In this document: one piece after another, positions 1 to 13,500 of the stretch | How positions within the stretch are numbered: position 1 is the first letter of the stretch | Layout: each line of letters begins with the position of its first letter | Source: Casuarina equisetifolia | Taxonomy: Eukaryota > Streptophyta > Magnoliopsida > Fagales > Casuarinaceae | Direction: 5' to 3' | DNA: 64,000 bases | Assembly: GCA_028551475.1 (NCBI GenBank) | Contig: CM052360.1 | Coordinates: 26,358,682-26,422,681 of the forward strand | Made by a program: the position numbers and the translations under genes | Notes under the pieces: generated by a model | Told to the model about the DNA's origin: nothing | The model's database searches: none | The model's input: the letters and a program-made list of their open reading frames with translations, nothing else

Positions 1-1100
1 AATTGAAAACCTCATGAACACTAATTTAACAATTAAGCATGATCAAGGAGCTCTAATGCTACGAGATGATAATCTACCATTAAAGGACTCCCTCAAATAT
101 CAACAACTCGTAGGAAAGTTGAACTATCTCAATGGGGCAAGGCTTGATATCTCCTATATAGTTCATAACTTAGCACAATTTACACATTTTCCTAAGAAAT
201 TTCATTGGAAAGCAACAATTAAACTAATGAGATACATGAAGAGTTACCTAGATATAGGTTTGTTTATACTATGCCCAAGTATTTATCATACTTAAGCCTA
301 TTGTGACTTTAACTATGTTACATGTAAAATAAGGAGAAAATCATTGACAAAATATTGTATTATGCTTGGTAATGCAGTAATTTCATGGAAGAGCAAGAAT
401 AGGTTTTGTATCTTGATCATCTATCGAAGTAGAGTACTAGGTGATGACATTCAGTTCCTGTGAGAACCTTTGGTTATTGGAACTTCATGGAGACATGGAG
501 CTTGACATTCCTCACCTTGTCACATTGTATTATGGTAAGAAAACTACCATGGAACTTGTAGCTAAACCTCATGGTCCATTAGTGCACTAAGAACACAAAC
601 GTGGATTATTACTTCATTAGCAAGAAGATTACAAAAGGCTTATCAAGACCAATAAAAGACCAACTAGTTGTTATGTTACTTAAAGCTTTGAGAGCTAATC
701 AATACAACCATCTCCTTCATAAATTGGTGTTATTAGTTCCTATTGAGCAACAGCTTAAGGGGGCTTGTTTGGACATGTCATTAGATTAGCCTATATGGTA
801 GCCATGTCAACATCTTTTGTAAACTCCCAAGGGGGAACCAACTCTTGCAAACTCCTGCTAGCTTTAACAACACTCCCTTGCCTTAGCCTCCAGCAAGCCT
901 GTACACCTAGTTGAAACTTGCACTACGCACGCTACAAAGATAATGACATTCACCGTTAAGTTGAGGGTTTTGCCTATATGTAAAGATTTTCCAAGTTACA
1001 TACATTTTCTCTAGTGAATAATTTCTCCAAATCTTACACGGTTTGGTTTTTTCATCAATAAACAAATTTTTTACCCAGTTCATTATGTTCAATCTAAGCC
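1..1100 (+). mobile_element. 3' fragment of a Ty1/Copia retrotransposon (RT/RNase H end plus probable 3' LTR)
   Basis: Translation of 14-295 gives the RT/RNase H linker of Copia pol (YQQLVGKLNYLNGARLDISY, then a region like the HWKAT..RYMK segment). Degenerate RNase H follows in shifted frames (VISWKSKN near 380-400), and the pol C-terminus lies at 680-790 (ANQYNHLLHKL). After the pol end, roughly 765-1098 has no coding signal and is probably the LTR; its ends were not fixed because the partner LTR lies outside the window. At about 1108 the sequence returns to the intron-type repeat of the NAC-tail array, so the element is inserted in that array. It has several frameshifts and stops and is a dead relic. 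Confidence 0.75.
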
Positions 1101-1595
1101 ATGGTCTCATCTCTTTACAATTATAATATGAGATTTTTATTCTTTAAATTTTGCTTGAAATTTAACACTAACTTTTTTCCTATTTCATTTCCTACTTGGA
1201 ATGGAAACCATTCCAAAAAAAGGAAAAAAATTAAACATATCACTAAAAGACTGCCATTCTTACTGAAGTTATATTGTCATCAGCAAGTCCATTTAATGGG
1301 AGATAAAAGCAAGAGGCACATCAATAACCATAGAAATAGATGCAATAGATGCATCCAAAGCTATAGAAACAAAGATAACTTCATATATGAAAAGAAACCT
1401 GAAGATTCATTGCCAATGAAAACAATAAGAAAAAAATTGGAATGAAATACAACATCAAATTTGAGATATTTCTTTAACTTTTACTCTATTTTTCATATGA
1501 CGATTTATTTATCTAACTTCTTTTTTGTTTTATTTCCTAAATGAAATGAAACCTATTCTCAGAAACAAAATTATTAGTAAGGTATTGATTTATAC

Positions 1596-4500
1596 CTTTC
1601 CACCTTTTGTCAACAGGAAATCCAATTGATAGGATAGGAGCAGAAGAAGCAGGTGCAACTGTAAAAGCATAGACATTTCACATATGAAAAGAAACTTAAG
1701 AATTCATTACCAATAAAAAAAAGGAAAAGCACTTGGAGCAATATGCATCATTGTAGCTTGAGATTTTTGTTTCTCTAAATTTTGCTTAACTTTGCATACG
1801 AGATTTATCTATCTTGCTATTTCATCTATCCTATTTCTTAAATGACATGAAACCTATTCCAAAAAAAAATGAGTTATTAGTCTAGTATTGCTTTGTGTAT
1901 GTAGAACGAAAGTCCTAACTAGAAACGTGATCCCTTGTGATGAAGCTTGAATAAAAAGAGTGCACCACTAACCCTAGAGCTAGTTTTTAGTTCGCCATTT
2001 ATTCTTTCTAGCCCTTTGTATCATTCCACCTCTTGTCAATAGGAAATTCATTCAATGGGATAAAAGCAAAAGAAACAAGTGCAATTATAGAAGCAAAGAT
2101 AGTTCATATATAAAAGAAACTTGATGGTCCAATGCCATTAAAAAGAAAAATGAAAAATTGGAACAATATACATCATTATAACTAGAGATTTTTGTTTCTC
2201 TAACTTCTGCTCCATTTTTCATATGAGATTTATCTATTTAGCTTCTTTAAAAAAAAAAAAAATTCCCAAATGAAATGAAACCTAATCCAAGAAATGCATT
2301 AAGTAGTTGATACCATGAAAGGAAAAAGATACATTCATGCATCCACTCAATTAGGCAATTAGTCATATTTACAAACATCTTGCAGAAGTCATTGGACATC
2401 CAACACATATCTATAATTGCTAAAGGAAATTCACAACTTCATAAAGTTTGGCATAACCCATTACATGGGTTTATGAGCCTTTTTGGCATAATTTCCTAAC
2501 AAAGGCATGAACCTTTTTTTTTTTAACAAAAAAAAAAGATTTTAGAGCATTTTATCATAATAATGATATTAAGAACAATCTTTGGACCTTCAAATGTAAG
2601 TTCATATATTCATGTTTATTGACCAAAGACAAAGTACCCTTTAAGGTAAAACTCATAAAGGGTATATGTGTTTTGATACAAATGATAAAAAGATGGTGTT
2701 AAGAGAAAAACTTTTGAAATTTTACTCAAACCTATCCAATTCACACAACAACAACAATCCCAACCATTAAGAAGATATCAAGCACCTAATTGGAGAAAAT
2801 CCAAACAAATGAAAAAAATACAAAAGCAATAGAAAAAAAAGGAATATGTGAGGATCCTCATCATCATGATTTAGCAACTCTTCTCTAAGTAAATCTCAAT
2901 CCATATTACTCAAATAGGAAAAAAAAAAAAAAAAAAAGAAATGGAACAAGAAAGATATAAGACTAATTTGGAGTTCAAAGTGATCCCACTACAACTAAAA
3001 CTGAAGGAGAAAAAAAGTTTTAACATTCAGCATCTTTCTTTTTCTTTTTGGTGTGGGGGGAGGTAGGTGTTAATGCATGCAAAGTTTTTTGTCAATGCTA
3101 CGTCAAGAACATGATCTATTTCCTAATTTGTTTTGTAAATCTATTCTAATTAGGATGATGATTTCTATTCTAATTAGGATTAGGATTAAGATTCCAATTC
3201 TAATTATGTTAGGATTTTGGTTGAATTATGTATATATGTCGATCAAATTCAACTTTATAAGTAAGAATAAGTGTTCAATAAAATCACAAAATCCCTTCAT
3301 TGCGCTACTTTATGTTTTCCAACCAAATTCTTTGTTTTTGATGATCTTCGATGTTTCCTTTTCACTTAGTATCATCAACCCTTTGGCTCACACTAATGTC
3401 ACCAACTCTCCCATGGCCATTTCCTCCTCTTTTGTTGAATCCATGTTGGTTTCCCTTCCTCCTCTATTGGTTCCAAACTTGACCTAAATTAGCTTTGTTG
3501 TTCTAATCATCCCTCCTCTTACCACTATTGAGCATTTTGATGGCTCTAACTACCGCTTTTAGCAAACTCACATCACCTCCTTCCTTAATTATGCACAACT
3601 ACTGCCAATCATGGATGAGTTCGAACTTGCACCACCGTAAACTATTAAGCACGCTAAGGCTCTAGCTTGCCCAGCCTCAAGTACACAACATGGTGCCTTT
3701 GTGACCAAGTAACTCAGGTGGATTCTTGTCACCTCCACCAATGCCATGGTCCTTCAATTAACTAACCACCACTCCTCTGCCCCTATTTAGAAGTATCTTT
3801 CAACCTACTAGGTAGCATAGTCTACTATGCTACCTTTCTTTGCATGTGCCTCTAGTTTCTTTGGAAAGAAAATCACATTGTCACTAATCATGTCAATAAG
3901 GCCAATACCATCATCGATTAGCTTGCCTCCATCGGGGAATGAACTTCTAAAACTAAGTATCACATTCATATTTTCCAAAGGCTTGGTGATGGTTTTGACA
4001 GGCTTGCTACAATGGTCCCGAAGCAATCCTAGGAGACACCAGTATATTAGGAGAAACTCCATTCTCTCCTCCTTACTTATGAAGAACGGATAGTCCACCA
4101 TGAACCCACTATTCTCCTTATAGCTTTTTCACCACACTTAGGTAGTTTCTCCACCAACCAAACTCCTTTGCCCTTCCATAACTAGGCCCAACCTGTGGCC
4201 TCAACCCCATCCATCGAGTTTCTACCCATCCCTCTAGGCCACATCATCACTAACTATCAAGAGTTCTTCCACCATGCTTTCCACCCAACCATAAAATCTT
4301 CCCATCAAAACTCATAGAATACTCTTATAACCCACAACTATTTGAATCCTCCACCAACCCAGTGTCCTTGGACCCATTTTGCCTATTAGCCACTTGCCCC
4401 AACTAGGCCTTTAATTCCTCTCAAGCTTACTATACTCCTCTCCCCCTTTTTGCGGCACACTATGCTCCAATGCCACCTTTCTCTTCCTTAAATGCAGCCT

Positions 4501-7500
4501 CTTGGCATCCGGATTCAAAGGCCTCCCACCACATCACCTTTTTGGCAGTGCTATTAGGTACTCCTCCACACATGGGTCCTCAACAACTTATAATGGATGA
4601 TAGAGTCTCTCTACTCATCACCCATAAGGATAACCTTGTATTTCCTCCCTTTCATCTATTTGATGTTCTAGTTGTTCCTTCAATTACTAGGAATCTTTTG
4701 CTTGTTTTTAAATTCACTGACAATCATTGTGTTTTTTTTTCCCACGCCATGGCCAATTTGGTCAGGGCATCTATTATGCCTCACCATCTAGTGTCACCCT
4801 CGCTCTTATTGGTTTTGTCACCTATCACACTAATTCTCTTCTCTTCTAGCATCATTGATTAAGTCATCTATCATCCAACACTCTAGTTTGTCTTCTCAAG
4901 TCAACCTACATAAAAATTTTTAGTTTTCCCATTTTCCTTTATACTATGTATGCTTTCAATAAGAGTTACCACCATCCCTACCCCCTCACCCACTCTAGGG
5001 CTTCTACACCTTTTCAACTAGTTAATTTTAATATTTAGGGACCTACCCCTATAACTTATTTTAATGACAATAAATATTATATTTATTTTATTAATGACTT
5101 TTCCCACTTTACTTAGTTATACTTGTTTTCCACCCACTCTTAGGTCTTTAATATTTTCATTGTATTTGAAAAGTGTTATGGAAAACTAGTTATAATGTAA
5201 GATTCAATCCATTCAAAGCAATGACAACCCAAATGTTTCTCACTTACACATTATTGGCTACAAAGTGTTCCTTTATCTTCAATCTTATGCTCCTCACAAG
5301 CTTGTCCCATGCTCCTAAGCATGTGTCTTCATAGGCTATTATCAAAGCTATAGTGGCTATTGATGTTGTTTTACCTAAGGAAACCTTTTTCCTATCATAC
5401 TAACCAACATCTATCATCCTCAACTATTGACCCTCCAATGGTCCTACCCTTTTCCATCCTCTTTTGGCACCTTCCCTTCCACCTTTAAGCTTGTCTACTA
5501 CATGTATATCTTCCTTCCCATCCTTTCCCACTCCCCTCAAACATTGCCCAAGCCACCTCACCTGTAAATACCTTCCTGACCATCTCACCTTTTGAATTGC
5601 ATTGGTCAACCTTACCCATATGGTCACTTGTCTCCAAGATGACACTCTTGCCCGTCACACTTTTACCTATCAATATACCTATGCCTTAACTACAACTATC
5701 CATCCATATATTTAACCCACCTATTTCAATCAAGTTATTTGTGATTCTTAATGGCATGAAGCCATGGCAGCTAAGTATATTACTTTTATCATGAATAATA
5801 CCTAGTCTTGGGTTCCTCCCTCACTTAGCACTCACCCCATTGGCTATAAGTGAGTATATAAGGTTAAGCTTTACTGTAATGGCTACTTGGATTAGTATAA
5901 AGCTAGTCTCATGGCTAAAGGTTTTCATTAGCCGAAAGGGATCAACTACATAGAAATTTTCAGTCTAGTTGCCAAGCTAGTCACAGTCTATATCATCATC
6001 ACTATTACATATTCCTACGATTGGCCAATTCATCAGTTGGGCATGTCCAATGCCCTTCTTCACATATAACTTTCTAAAAAGGTTTATATGGAACAACCCC
6101 AAGGTCTTATTGATCCTACTTGCCCTAGCGATGTTTGTTACCTACATCGTTCTCTTTATGTCTTAAAGTAGTCTTTCTGTGTTTGGTAGTAGTGTTTAAG
6201 TCATCTTAGTCTTTCTTAGCTTCAATATTTTTGCTACCGACAACTTTTTATTTATTTATCACACTGCTAATTGCACGCTTATCCTAGTGGTATATGTGGA
6301 TGATATTATCCTCATAGGCTTTCTTCAAGTCTCATTCTACAATCTTCTCACCTCTTTATAGCAAGAATTTTTTAGTAAGGATCTAATCCTTAATAGAAAA
6401 TTATCCTCATAGGCTCTCTTTAAACCTCATTCTCCAATCTTCTCACCTCTTTATAGTAGGAATTTCCTATTACTTCCTCATCACCAAGGTTTAACCCATT
6501 ACTAATGACCTTTTTCTTCACTATGCCAAGTTCATGCTTGGGATTCTAGACCATGCTAAAATGCAAGACACCAAGGCCGTTTTGACATCAAACACCACAA
6601 ATAAGCCATTATCACTTTGGACTATTGAACCCCTTGTAGATCCTTTTTTATATTGTAGCATTGTGGGAGTTTTTTAGTACCTCACTCTAACTCATCTTAA
6701 CATTACCTATATGGTTAACACTACCTGTTACTTTCTACACTACCTTACCACGACACATTGGCAAGTTGTGAAGTGAATTCTTTACCATTTGGCAAATACT
6801 TCTTGCCTGGGTCTTTCCTCACTAAGGCTCCATCCATGGCCCTCCATGCCTTCTCTAATGTTGGATGGGCTCGCAATCACGATAAACATTACTTAATGGC
6901 TTTTGTGTATTCTTTAATTACAACCTTATTTCTTGGAGCTCTCGTAAGCAACGCACTATGACATATTCAAGCATCAAGGTCAAGTAAAAGTGCTTAGCAA
7001 ATACCATTGATAAATTGATGTAGATTGAGTTCCTTCTTCATAATCTTTGCGCCCTTCTGCCACACCCTCCTACTCTTTGGTATGATAATCTCTTGGCTCT
7101 CTATTTGATAGCAAATCTAGTTTTTCATACTCACACCAAACATGTGGATGTTGATTTCCACTTTATTAGGAAGCACCTTGCATGTAGTTAGATATATCTT
7201 CATTTTATCTTTTCTATCAATTAAGTAGCAAACATTTTCACTAAAGGTCTTTCCTTTGTCCAATTTTGACTCTTGCATTCCAAGCTTAAGGTTCATGCTA
7301 TCCTTTTAGCTTAGGAGAGGATGTTAATGCACGTAAAGTCTTCAATCAACACCACATCAATAGTAGGATCTATTTCCTGATTTGTTTTGTTTCCATGTGA
7401 ATCTATTCTAATTATGATTAGGATTTCTACTCTAATTAAGATTAGGATTTCATTTCTAAATAGGCTAGTATTTCAAAATTATATATATGTTGATCAAATT

Positions 7501-10500
7501 CAACTTTGTAAGTAAGGAAAAATTGTCAATAAAATCACAAAATCACAAAATCTCTCAATTGTTGTCCTTTGTGCTTTCTAGCCAAATTCTTTGTTTCCAA
7601 TGACCTTTGATCCTTTCTTTTTCACTTTGGGGGACATTGTGGTACTAGAGAAACTTAACTAGTGTTGGTTTCTCAATAGAATAGTTTCGTAGTGGAATAA
7701 TTATGAAATTAGTTGCTAAGAGAATCAACCAACTCATTACTTGGTTAAAAAAAAGTTAGAACCTAGGAATTAATTGCCAATAAAAATTAAAAACTGGAAC
7801 AATACATTTCAAACGGAACGACGTAGGAGACTCATCCGTAACAGTAGAAATAGCTTTACCTACAACCGTAGAAGCAGAGACAACCTTTATACATGAAAAG
7901 GAAAACCTTGAAAATATATTGCTATTACAAAAAAGATTTTAAAATGTGATAACATATATCATTATAACTTGATTTTTTTTCTAGCTTTTGCTTTACTTTT
8001 CTTATGAAATTTATCTATCTATTTTTTTGTTTCATTTCTTAAATAAAATAAAAATTATTTTAAGAAACAAACAATTAATAAGTTTTGATTTATATTTTCC
8101 ACGTCTTGTCAACGCAAAGGGAAATTCGAAAGAGGAGAATAAAATCCAAAAAATAGATCTGCAGAAGCGAACAAAATTTCATATATGAAAAGAAATTTCA
8201 AAATTCATTGTTAATAAAAAATTAAAAAAGAAACATTATATATCATTATAATTTGAAATTTTCGTTTCTTTAACTTTTTTCTGTTTTATTTAGTAATTGA
8301 AAAGGAAACTATTCCAAAAAAATAAAGAAAAATGTTCAACATATCACTAGAAGATTAATATTCTTATCAAAATAGTCAAGAGTTGATTTCTACCTTCACT
8401 TATGTTGTCATTAGGAAGTCTATCTAATGGGAAAAGAGTAAGAGGGACATCTGTAATAGTAGAAATAAATGCAATTGATTCATCAAGTGTTGTAGAAGCA
8501 TAGACAACTTCATATATGAAAAAAGAATGGAACATTATATATCATTATAATAGTAATTGAAATGGAAAATATTCCAAAAAAATAAAGAAAAATGTTCAAC
8601 ATATCACTGGAAGACTAATATTCTTATCAAAATAGTCAAGAGTTGATTTCTACCTTCACTTATGTTGTCATTAGGAAGTCCATATAACGGGAAAAGAGTA
8701 AGAGGGACATCTGTAATAGTAGAAATAAATGCAATTGATTCATCAAGTGTTGTAGAAGCATAGACAACTTCATATATGAAAAGAAATATGAGAATTTATT
8801 GTTAACAAAAAAAAAAGTAATAAAAGAATGGAACATTATATATCATTATAATAGTAATTGAAATGGAAAATATTCCAAAAAAATAAAGAAAAATGTTCAA
8901 CATATCACTGGAAGACTAATATTCTTATCAAAATAGTCAAGAGTTGATTTCTACCTTCACTTATGTTGTCATTAGGAAGTCCATATAACGGGAAAAGAGG
9001 AAGAGGGACATCTGTAATAGTAGAAATAAATGCAATTGATTCATCAAGTGTTGTAGAAGCATAGACAACTTCATATATGAAAAGAAATATGAGAATTTAT
9101 TGTTAACAAAAAAAAAAGTAATAAAAGAATGGAACATTATATATCATTATAATAGTAATTGAAATGGAAAATATTCCAAAAAAATAAAGAAAAATGTTCA
9201 ACATATCACTAGAAGACTAATATTCTTATCAAAATAGTCAAGAGTTGATTTCTACCTTCACTTATGTTGTCATTAGGAAGTCCATCTAATGGGAAAAGAG
9301 CAAGAGGGACATCTGTAATAGTAGAAATAAATGCAATTGATTCATCAAGTGTTGTAGAAGCATAGACAACTTCATATATGAAAAGAAATATGAGAATTTA
9401 TTGTTAACAAAAAAAAAAGTAATAAAAGAATGGAACATTATATATCATTATAATAGTAATTGAAATGAAAACTATTCCAAAAAACAAAGAAAAATGTTCA
9501 ACATGTCACTGAAAGACGAACATTCTTATCAAAAGTCAAGAGTTGATTTCTACCTTCACTTATGGTGTCATTAGGAAGTCCATCTGATGGGATAAGAGTA
9601 AGAGGGTCATCTGTAATAGTAGAAATAAATGCAATTGATTCATTTAGGGCTGAAGAAGCATAGACAACTTCATATATGGAAAGAAATCTGAGAATTTATT
9701 GTTAACAAAAAAAAGTAAAAAAGAATGGAACATTATATATCATTATAATATGAGATTTTTGTTCTTTAACTTTTGCTTGAGATTTAACTCTCTAACTTTT
9801 TTTGTTTTATTTCATAAATGAAATGAAAACTATTACAAGAAACAATTATTAGTAAGGTATTGATTTATACCTTTCCACCTCTTGTCAACAGGAAATCCGA
9901 TAGATGGGGTAGGAGCACAAGAAGCAAGTGCCACTGTTGAAACATAGACACTTCATATATGAAAGAAACTTGAGCACTCATTACCAATAAGATAAGGAAA
10001 AAGAAAAATTGAAGCAATATACATCATTGTAGCTTGAGATTTTTGTTTCTCTAACTTTTGCTCCATTTTACATACAAGATTTATCTATCTAGCTTCTTTC
10101 TATCTTATGTCCTAAATGAAATGAAACCCGTTCCAAAAAATGAGCTATCAATCAAGTATTGTTTTGTGTATGCAAAACAAAAGTCTCACACTAGAAATGT
10201 GATTCTTTGTAATAAAGTTTCAATAAAAAAAGTGCACCACTAACTCTTGAGTTAATTTTTGAATTGAGCATTTAATCCTTCTAACACTTTGTATCATTCC
10301 ACCTTTTGTGATAAGAAATCCATTTGATGGGATAAAAGTAGGTGCAAGTGTAGAAGCAAAAACACTTCATATATGGAAGAAACTTGAGGATTCATTGCTA
10401 ATAAAAAGAAAGGAAAAGGAAAAGGAAAAATTAGAACAAATATACGTCATTATAACTTGAGATTTTTGTTTCTCCATTTTGGTTCCATTTTTCACACAAG

Positions 10501-13500
10501 ATTTATCTATCTAGCTTCTTTTTTGTATTATTTCCTAAATAAAATGAAACCTAATCCAATAAATGCATTAAGCAATTGATACCATGAAAGGAAAAAGAAA
10601 GATTCATGCAACCACTCAATTGGGCGATTGGTCATATTTATGGACATTTTGCAAAAGTCATTAGATAGCCAACACATATCTATAATTGCTAAAGGAAATT
10701 CAGCACTTCATAAATTTTGGCATAACCCATTACATGGATTTATGAGCCTTTTAGAGCCTTTTATCACGGTAATGACACTAAGAACAATCTTTGGATCTTA
10801 AATGTAAGTTCCTAAGGTCATGTTTACTGACTAGAGGCAAATTACCCTCTAACTAAAACTCATGAAGGGTATACGGGATTTGATACCGAATGATAACAAG
10901 ATGGTGTTAGGAGAAAAACCTTTGAAAAAATTACTCAAACCTGTCCGATTCCATCGTCCAGTTTCAGATGCCTGACCTGTCCAATTCACACAACATCGAC
11001 GACAACAACCATCAAGAAAATATTAAGTGCTTAAGTGGGGCATACCAAAAAAAAATTAAAAAAATAAAAATAAAAAGCGGAAAAAAATGGAATATGTGAG
11101 GATCCCATCATCATGATTTGTCCCTAGCTAAAGTTCATAGTGATCCTGCTAAAACTAGAGGAGAAAACAGAGGAAAGTGTCAACATCCACCAATTTTTGG
11201 AGCGCAGGGAGATACTGTGGTGTTTGAAAAAAACTTAACTGGTGTCGGTTTCTTTGTGAGGTAATTTCGTAGTTAATGCGTATAACTACTAAATTAGTTT
11301 TTTTTTAATACATACATTTAAATTCAATCACCCAAATATTGAACTTAAAACTAAAAGATTTCAGATAATACTAGCGTCTAACTATACTAAGTATTTGTCA
11401 TCATAACTACGAAGATAGATGCTTAGAAAATCAACAAACTTCTTACTTAATTACAAAAATTCAGAACAAGGGATCAATTGCCAGAAAAAAATAAAAGAAA
11501 TAAAAATTAGAGCAATACCTTCCGTACGGGACAACGCAGGAGACTCATCTGTAACACACGAAATACTTCCACCTAAAGTTAAAGCTGTAGAAGCAAAGGC
11601 AACTTCATATATGAGAAGAAAAAGTTAAGAATTCATTGTTAATACAAAAAAGATTGAAACAATGGAATAATATAGACCATTGTAATTGAGGTTTTTGTTT
11701 CTTCAACTTTTGTTTTATTTTCTCTATGAAATTTATCTGTCTAGTTTCTTTTTTGTTTTATTTATTAAAGAAAATAAAATTTATTTTAAAAACGAATAAT
11801 AAATCAAGTATCGATTTATATCTTTCCATGTCTTGTTAACAGCAGTCTACCTGATGGAACAGAAGCAAGAGGGATATTCGAAACAGGAGAGCCAGGTCCA
11901 AATAGTAGAACCGTAGAAGCAAAGACAAGGTCATATAGGAAACTTGAAGATTCATTGTTATTACAAAAAAAAAAAAAAAAAAAAAGGAACATTATATATC
12001 TTTATAATTTGAGGTTTTTGTTTCTTTAACTTTTGCTCCACCTTTCGTATGAGATTTAACTGTCTAACTTCTTTTCTGCTGTATTTCCTAATTGAAATGG
12101 GATCTATTCTAGAAAAGGAAAAATAAAAGTTAAACATATTATTAAATAGTCAACTATTGATTTATACCTGCACTTACACTGAAGGATTCATCCGTAACAG
12201 AGGAAATAGATGCATTACATTTATGCGGAGCGGTAGAAGCAAAGACAACTTCATATATGAAAAGAAACTTGGGGATTCATCATTAATAAAAAAACAAAAA
12301 AATGGAACAGTATACATCATTATAGCTTGAGATTCTTGTTTCTCTAAGTTTTGCTCTATTTTTCATACAAGATTTATCCACTTAGCTTCTTTTTATTTTA
12401 TTTATTAAGTGAAATGAAATTTATGAAAGAAAATGAGTTATAGTCAAGTACTAATTTATATACTTTTCCGCCGATTGTCAATAGAAAATCCATATGATGG
12501 GATGCGATCAAAAGAAACAAGTGGTGCATTTGTAAAAGATACTTCATATATGAAAAGAAACTTGAGCATTCATTATCAATTAAAAAAGGGAAACAATTGG
12601 AACATTATAGATTGTTATACTTGAGATTTTTGTTTCTTTAACTTTTACTCTATTTGTATTATAGATTTATTTATTTAACGTCTTTTCTATTTTATTTTTT
12701 TAAATGAAATGAAACTTAATCCAAAAGACGAATTATTGGTCATTGATTTATATCTTTCCACGTCTTGTCAATAGGAAGTCCATCTGATGAGATGGGCGTA
12801 CAATTGCAGCTGTAAAAGCAGAGAAACGTCAAAGCTTGGAGATTCTTTACTAATACAAGATAAAAAATGGAACAACATATATCATTATATGTTGAGGTTT
12901 TTGTTTGTCTAACTTTTACTTCATTTTCTTTAAGAGACTTATCTTTTTAATATGTTTTCGGTTTTATCCTAGTTGAAATGGAAACTATTTCAGAAAACGG
13001 AAAAAAAAAAGATTTAAATTTATCACTGAATAACTGCTGTTCTTACTTACCAGTTGTAGCTATTTGGTTCATACCATACCACCTCGTGTCAGCGGAAACT
13101 GCTTTTGGTACGAAAGATTTAACAGCGAGAGCCGTCACAGTAGAAGCAGCCGCGGTAGCTTCATGGGGATGAGCTGCACTCGTAATAGTTGAAGCAGCTG
13201 CAATAGCTTCACATGAATGAGTCAAAAATAAAATAAAATAAAGTGGAACAATATAGTTACAATTTGAGGTTTTTGTTTCTCTAACATTTGCTTATTTTCT
13301 GTTTTTGTTCTATTTCTTATTTGAAATGGAAACTATTCCAAGAAACGCAAAAAATATTGTCGAAAGACAGCTGTTCCTACTAAAAAAGTATGTAGCTTTT
13401 GGTAAATATGAATTATTAGTCTAAGTTTTGGTTTATACGTTTCACCTTCTGCTCAAGTTCATCTGATAGAGTAGGAGTAGAAGGTACATTCTTGTATTTA

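Larger units (their letters stand above)
3068..7624 (+). mobile_element. Complete but decayed Ty1/Copia LTR retrotransposon
   Basis: Two similar LTRs flank it: 3068-3364 and 7322-7624, both starting TGTTAATGC and containing the run of TTCTAATTAGGATT-type repeats, TATATATGT-GATCAAATTCAACTTT and a TTTTCA end. A degenerate initiator-Met tRNA primer site (AGTATCATC) follows the left LTR at about 3368, and a purine tract (AGGAGAGGA) precedes the right LTR at 7312-7320. Inside, translation gives recognisable RT fragments near 5760-6320, including the active-site YVDDI at about 6290 and a WPIHQLGMSN block, then RNase H remnants to about 7270. Stops and frameshifts are frequent, so it is inactive. 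It interrupts the unit A tail array. Confidence 0.8.
1108..13230 (-). repeat. Array of exon-like tail cassettes of unit A (about 18 copies, interrupted by Copia)
   Basis: The segment repeats a module of 250-400 bp. Each contains, on the minus strand, a pyrimidine-rich stretch with CATATATGAAGTT, a TATGCTTCTAC acceptor zone, a short coding-like block, and a donor of type AAG-GTATAAATC or GAAG-GTAGAAATC. Copies lie near 1300, 1600, 2050, 7850, 8130, 8400, 8660, 8960, 9260, 9560, 9880, 10320, 11530, 11880, 12180, 12500, 12800 and 13100. Nine keep both AG and GT; others have lost one (TTACGG or CTACAC acceptors, GATATAAATC donors). Encoded blocks are Ala/Ser/Pro/Thr-rich or end in FPVDKRWK or LPNDNISE. 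A multi-cassette block at about 1450-3040 is duplicated at about 9760-11200. Confidence 0.75.
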
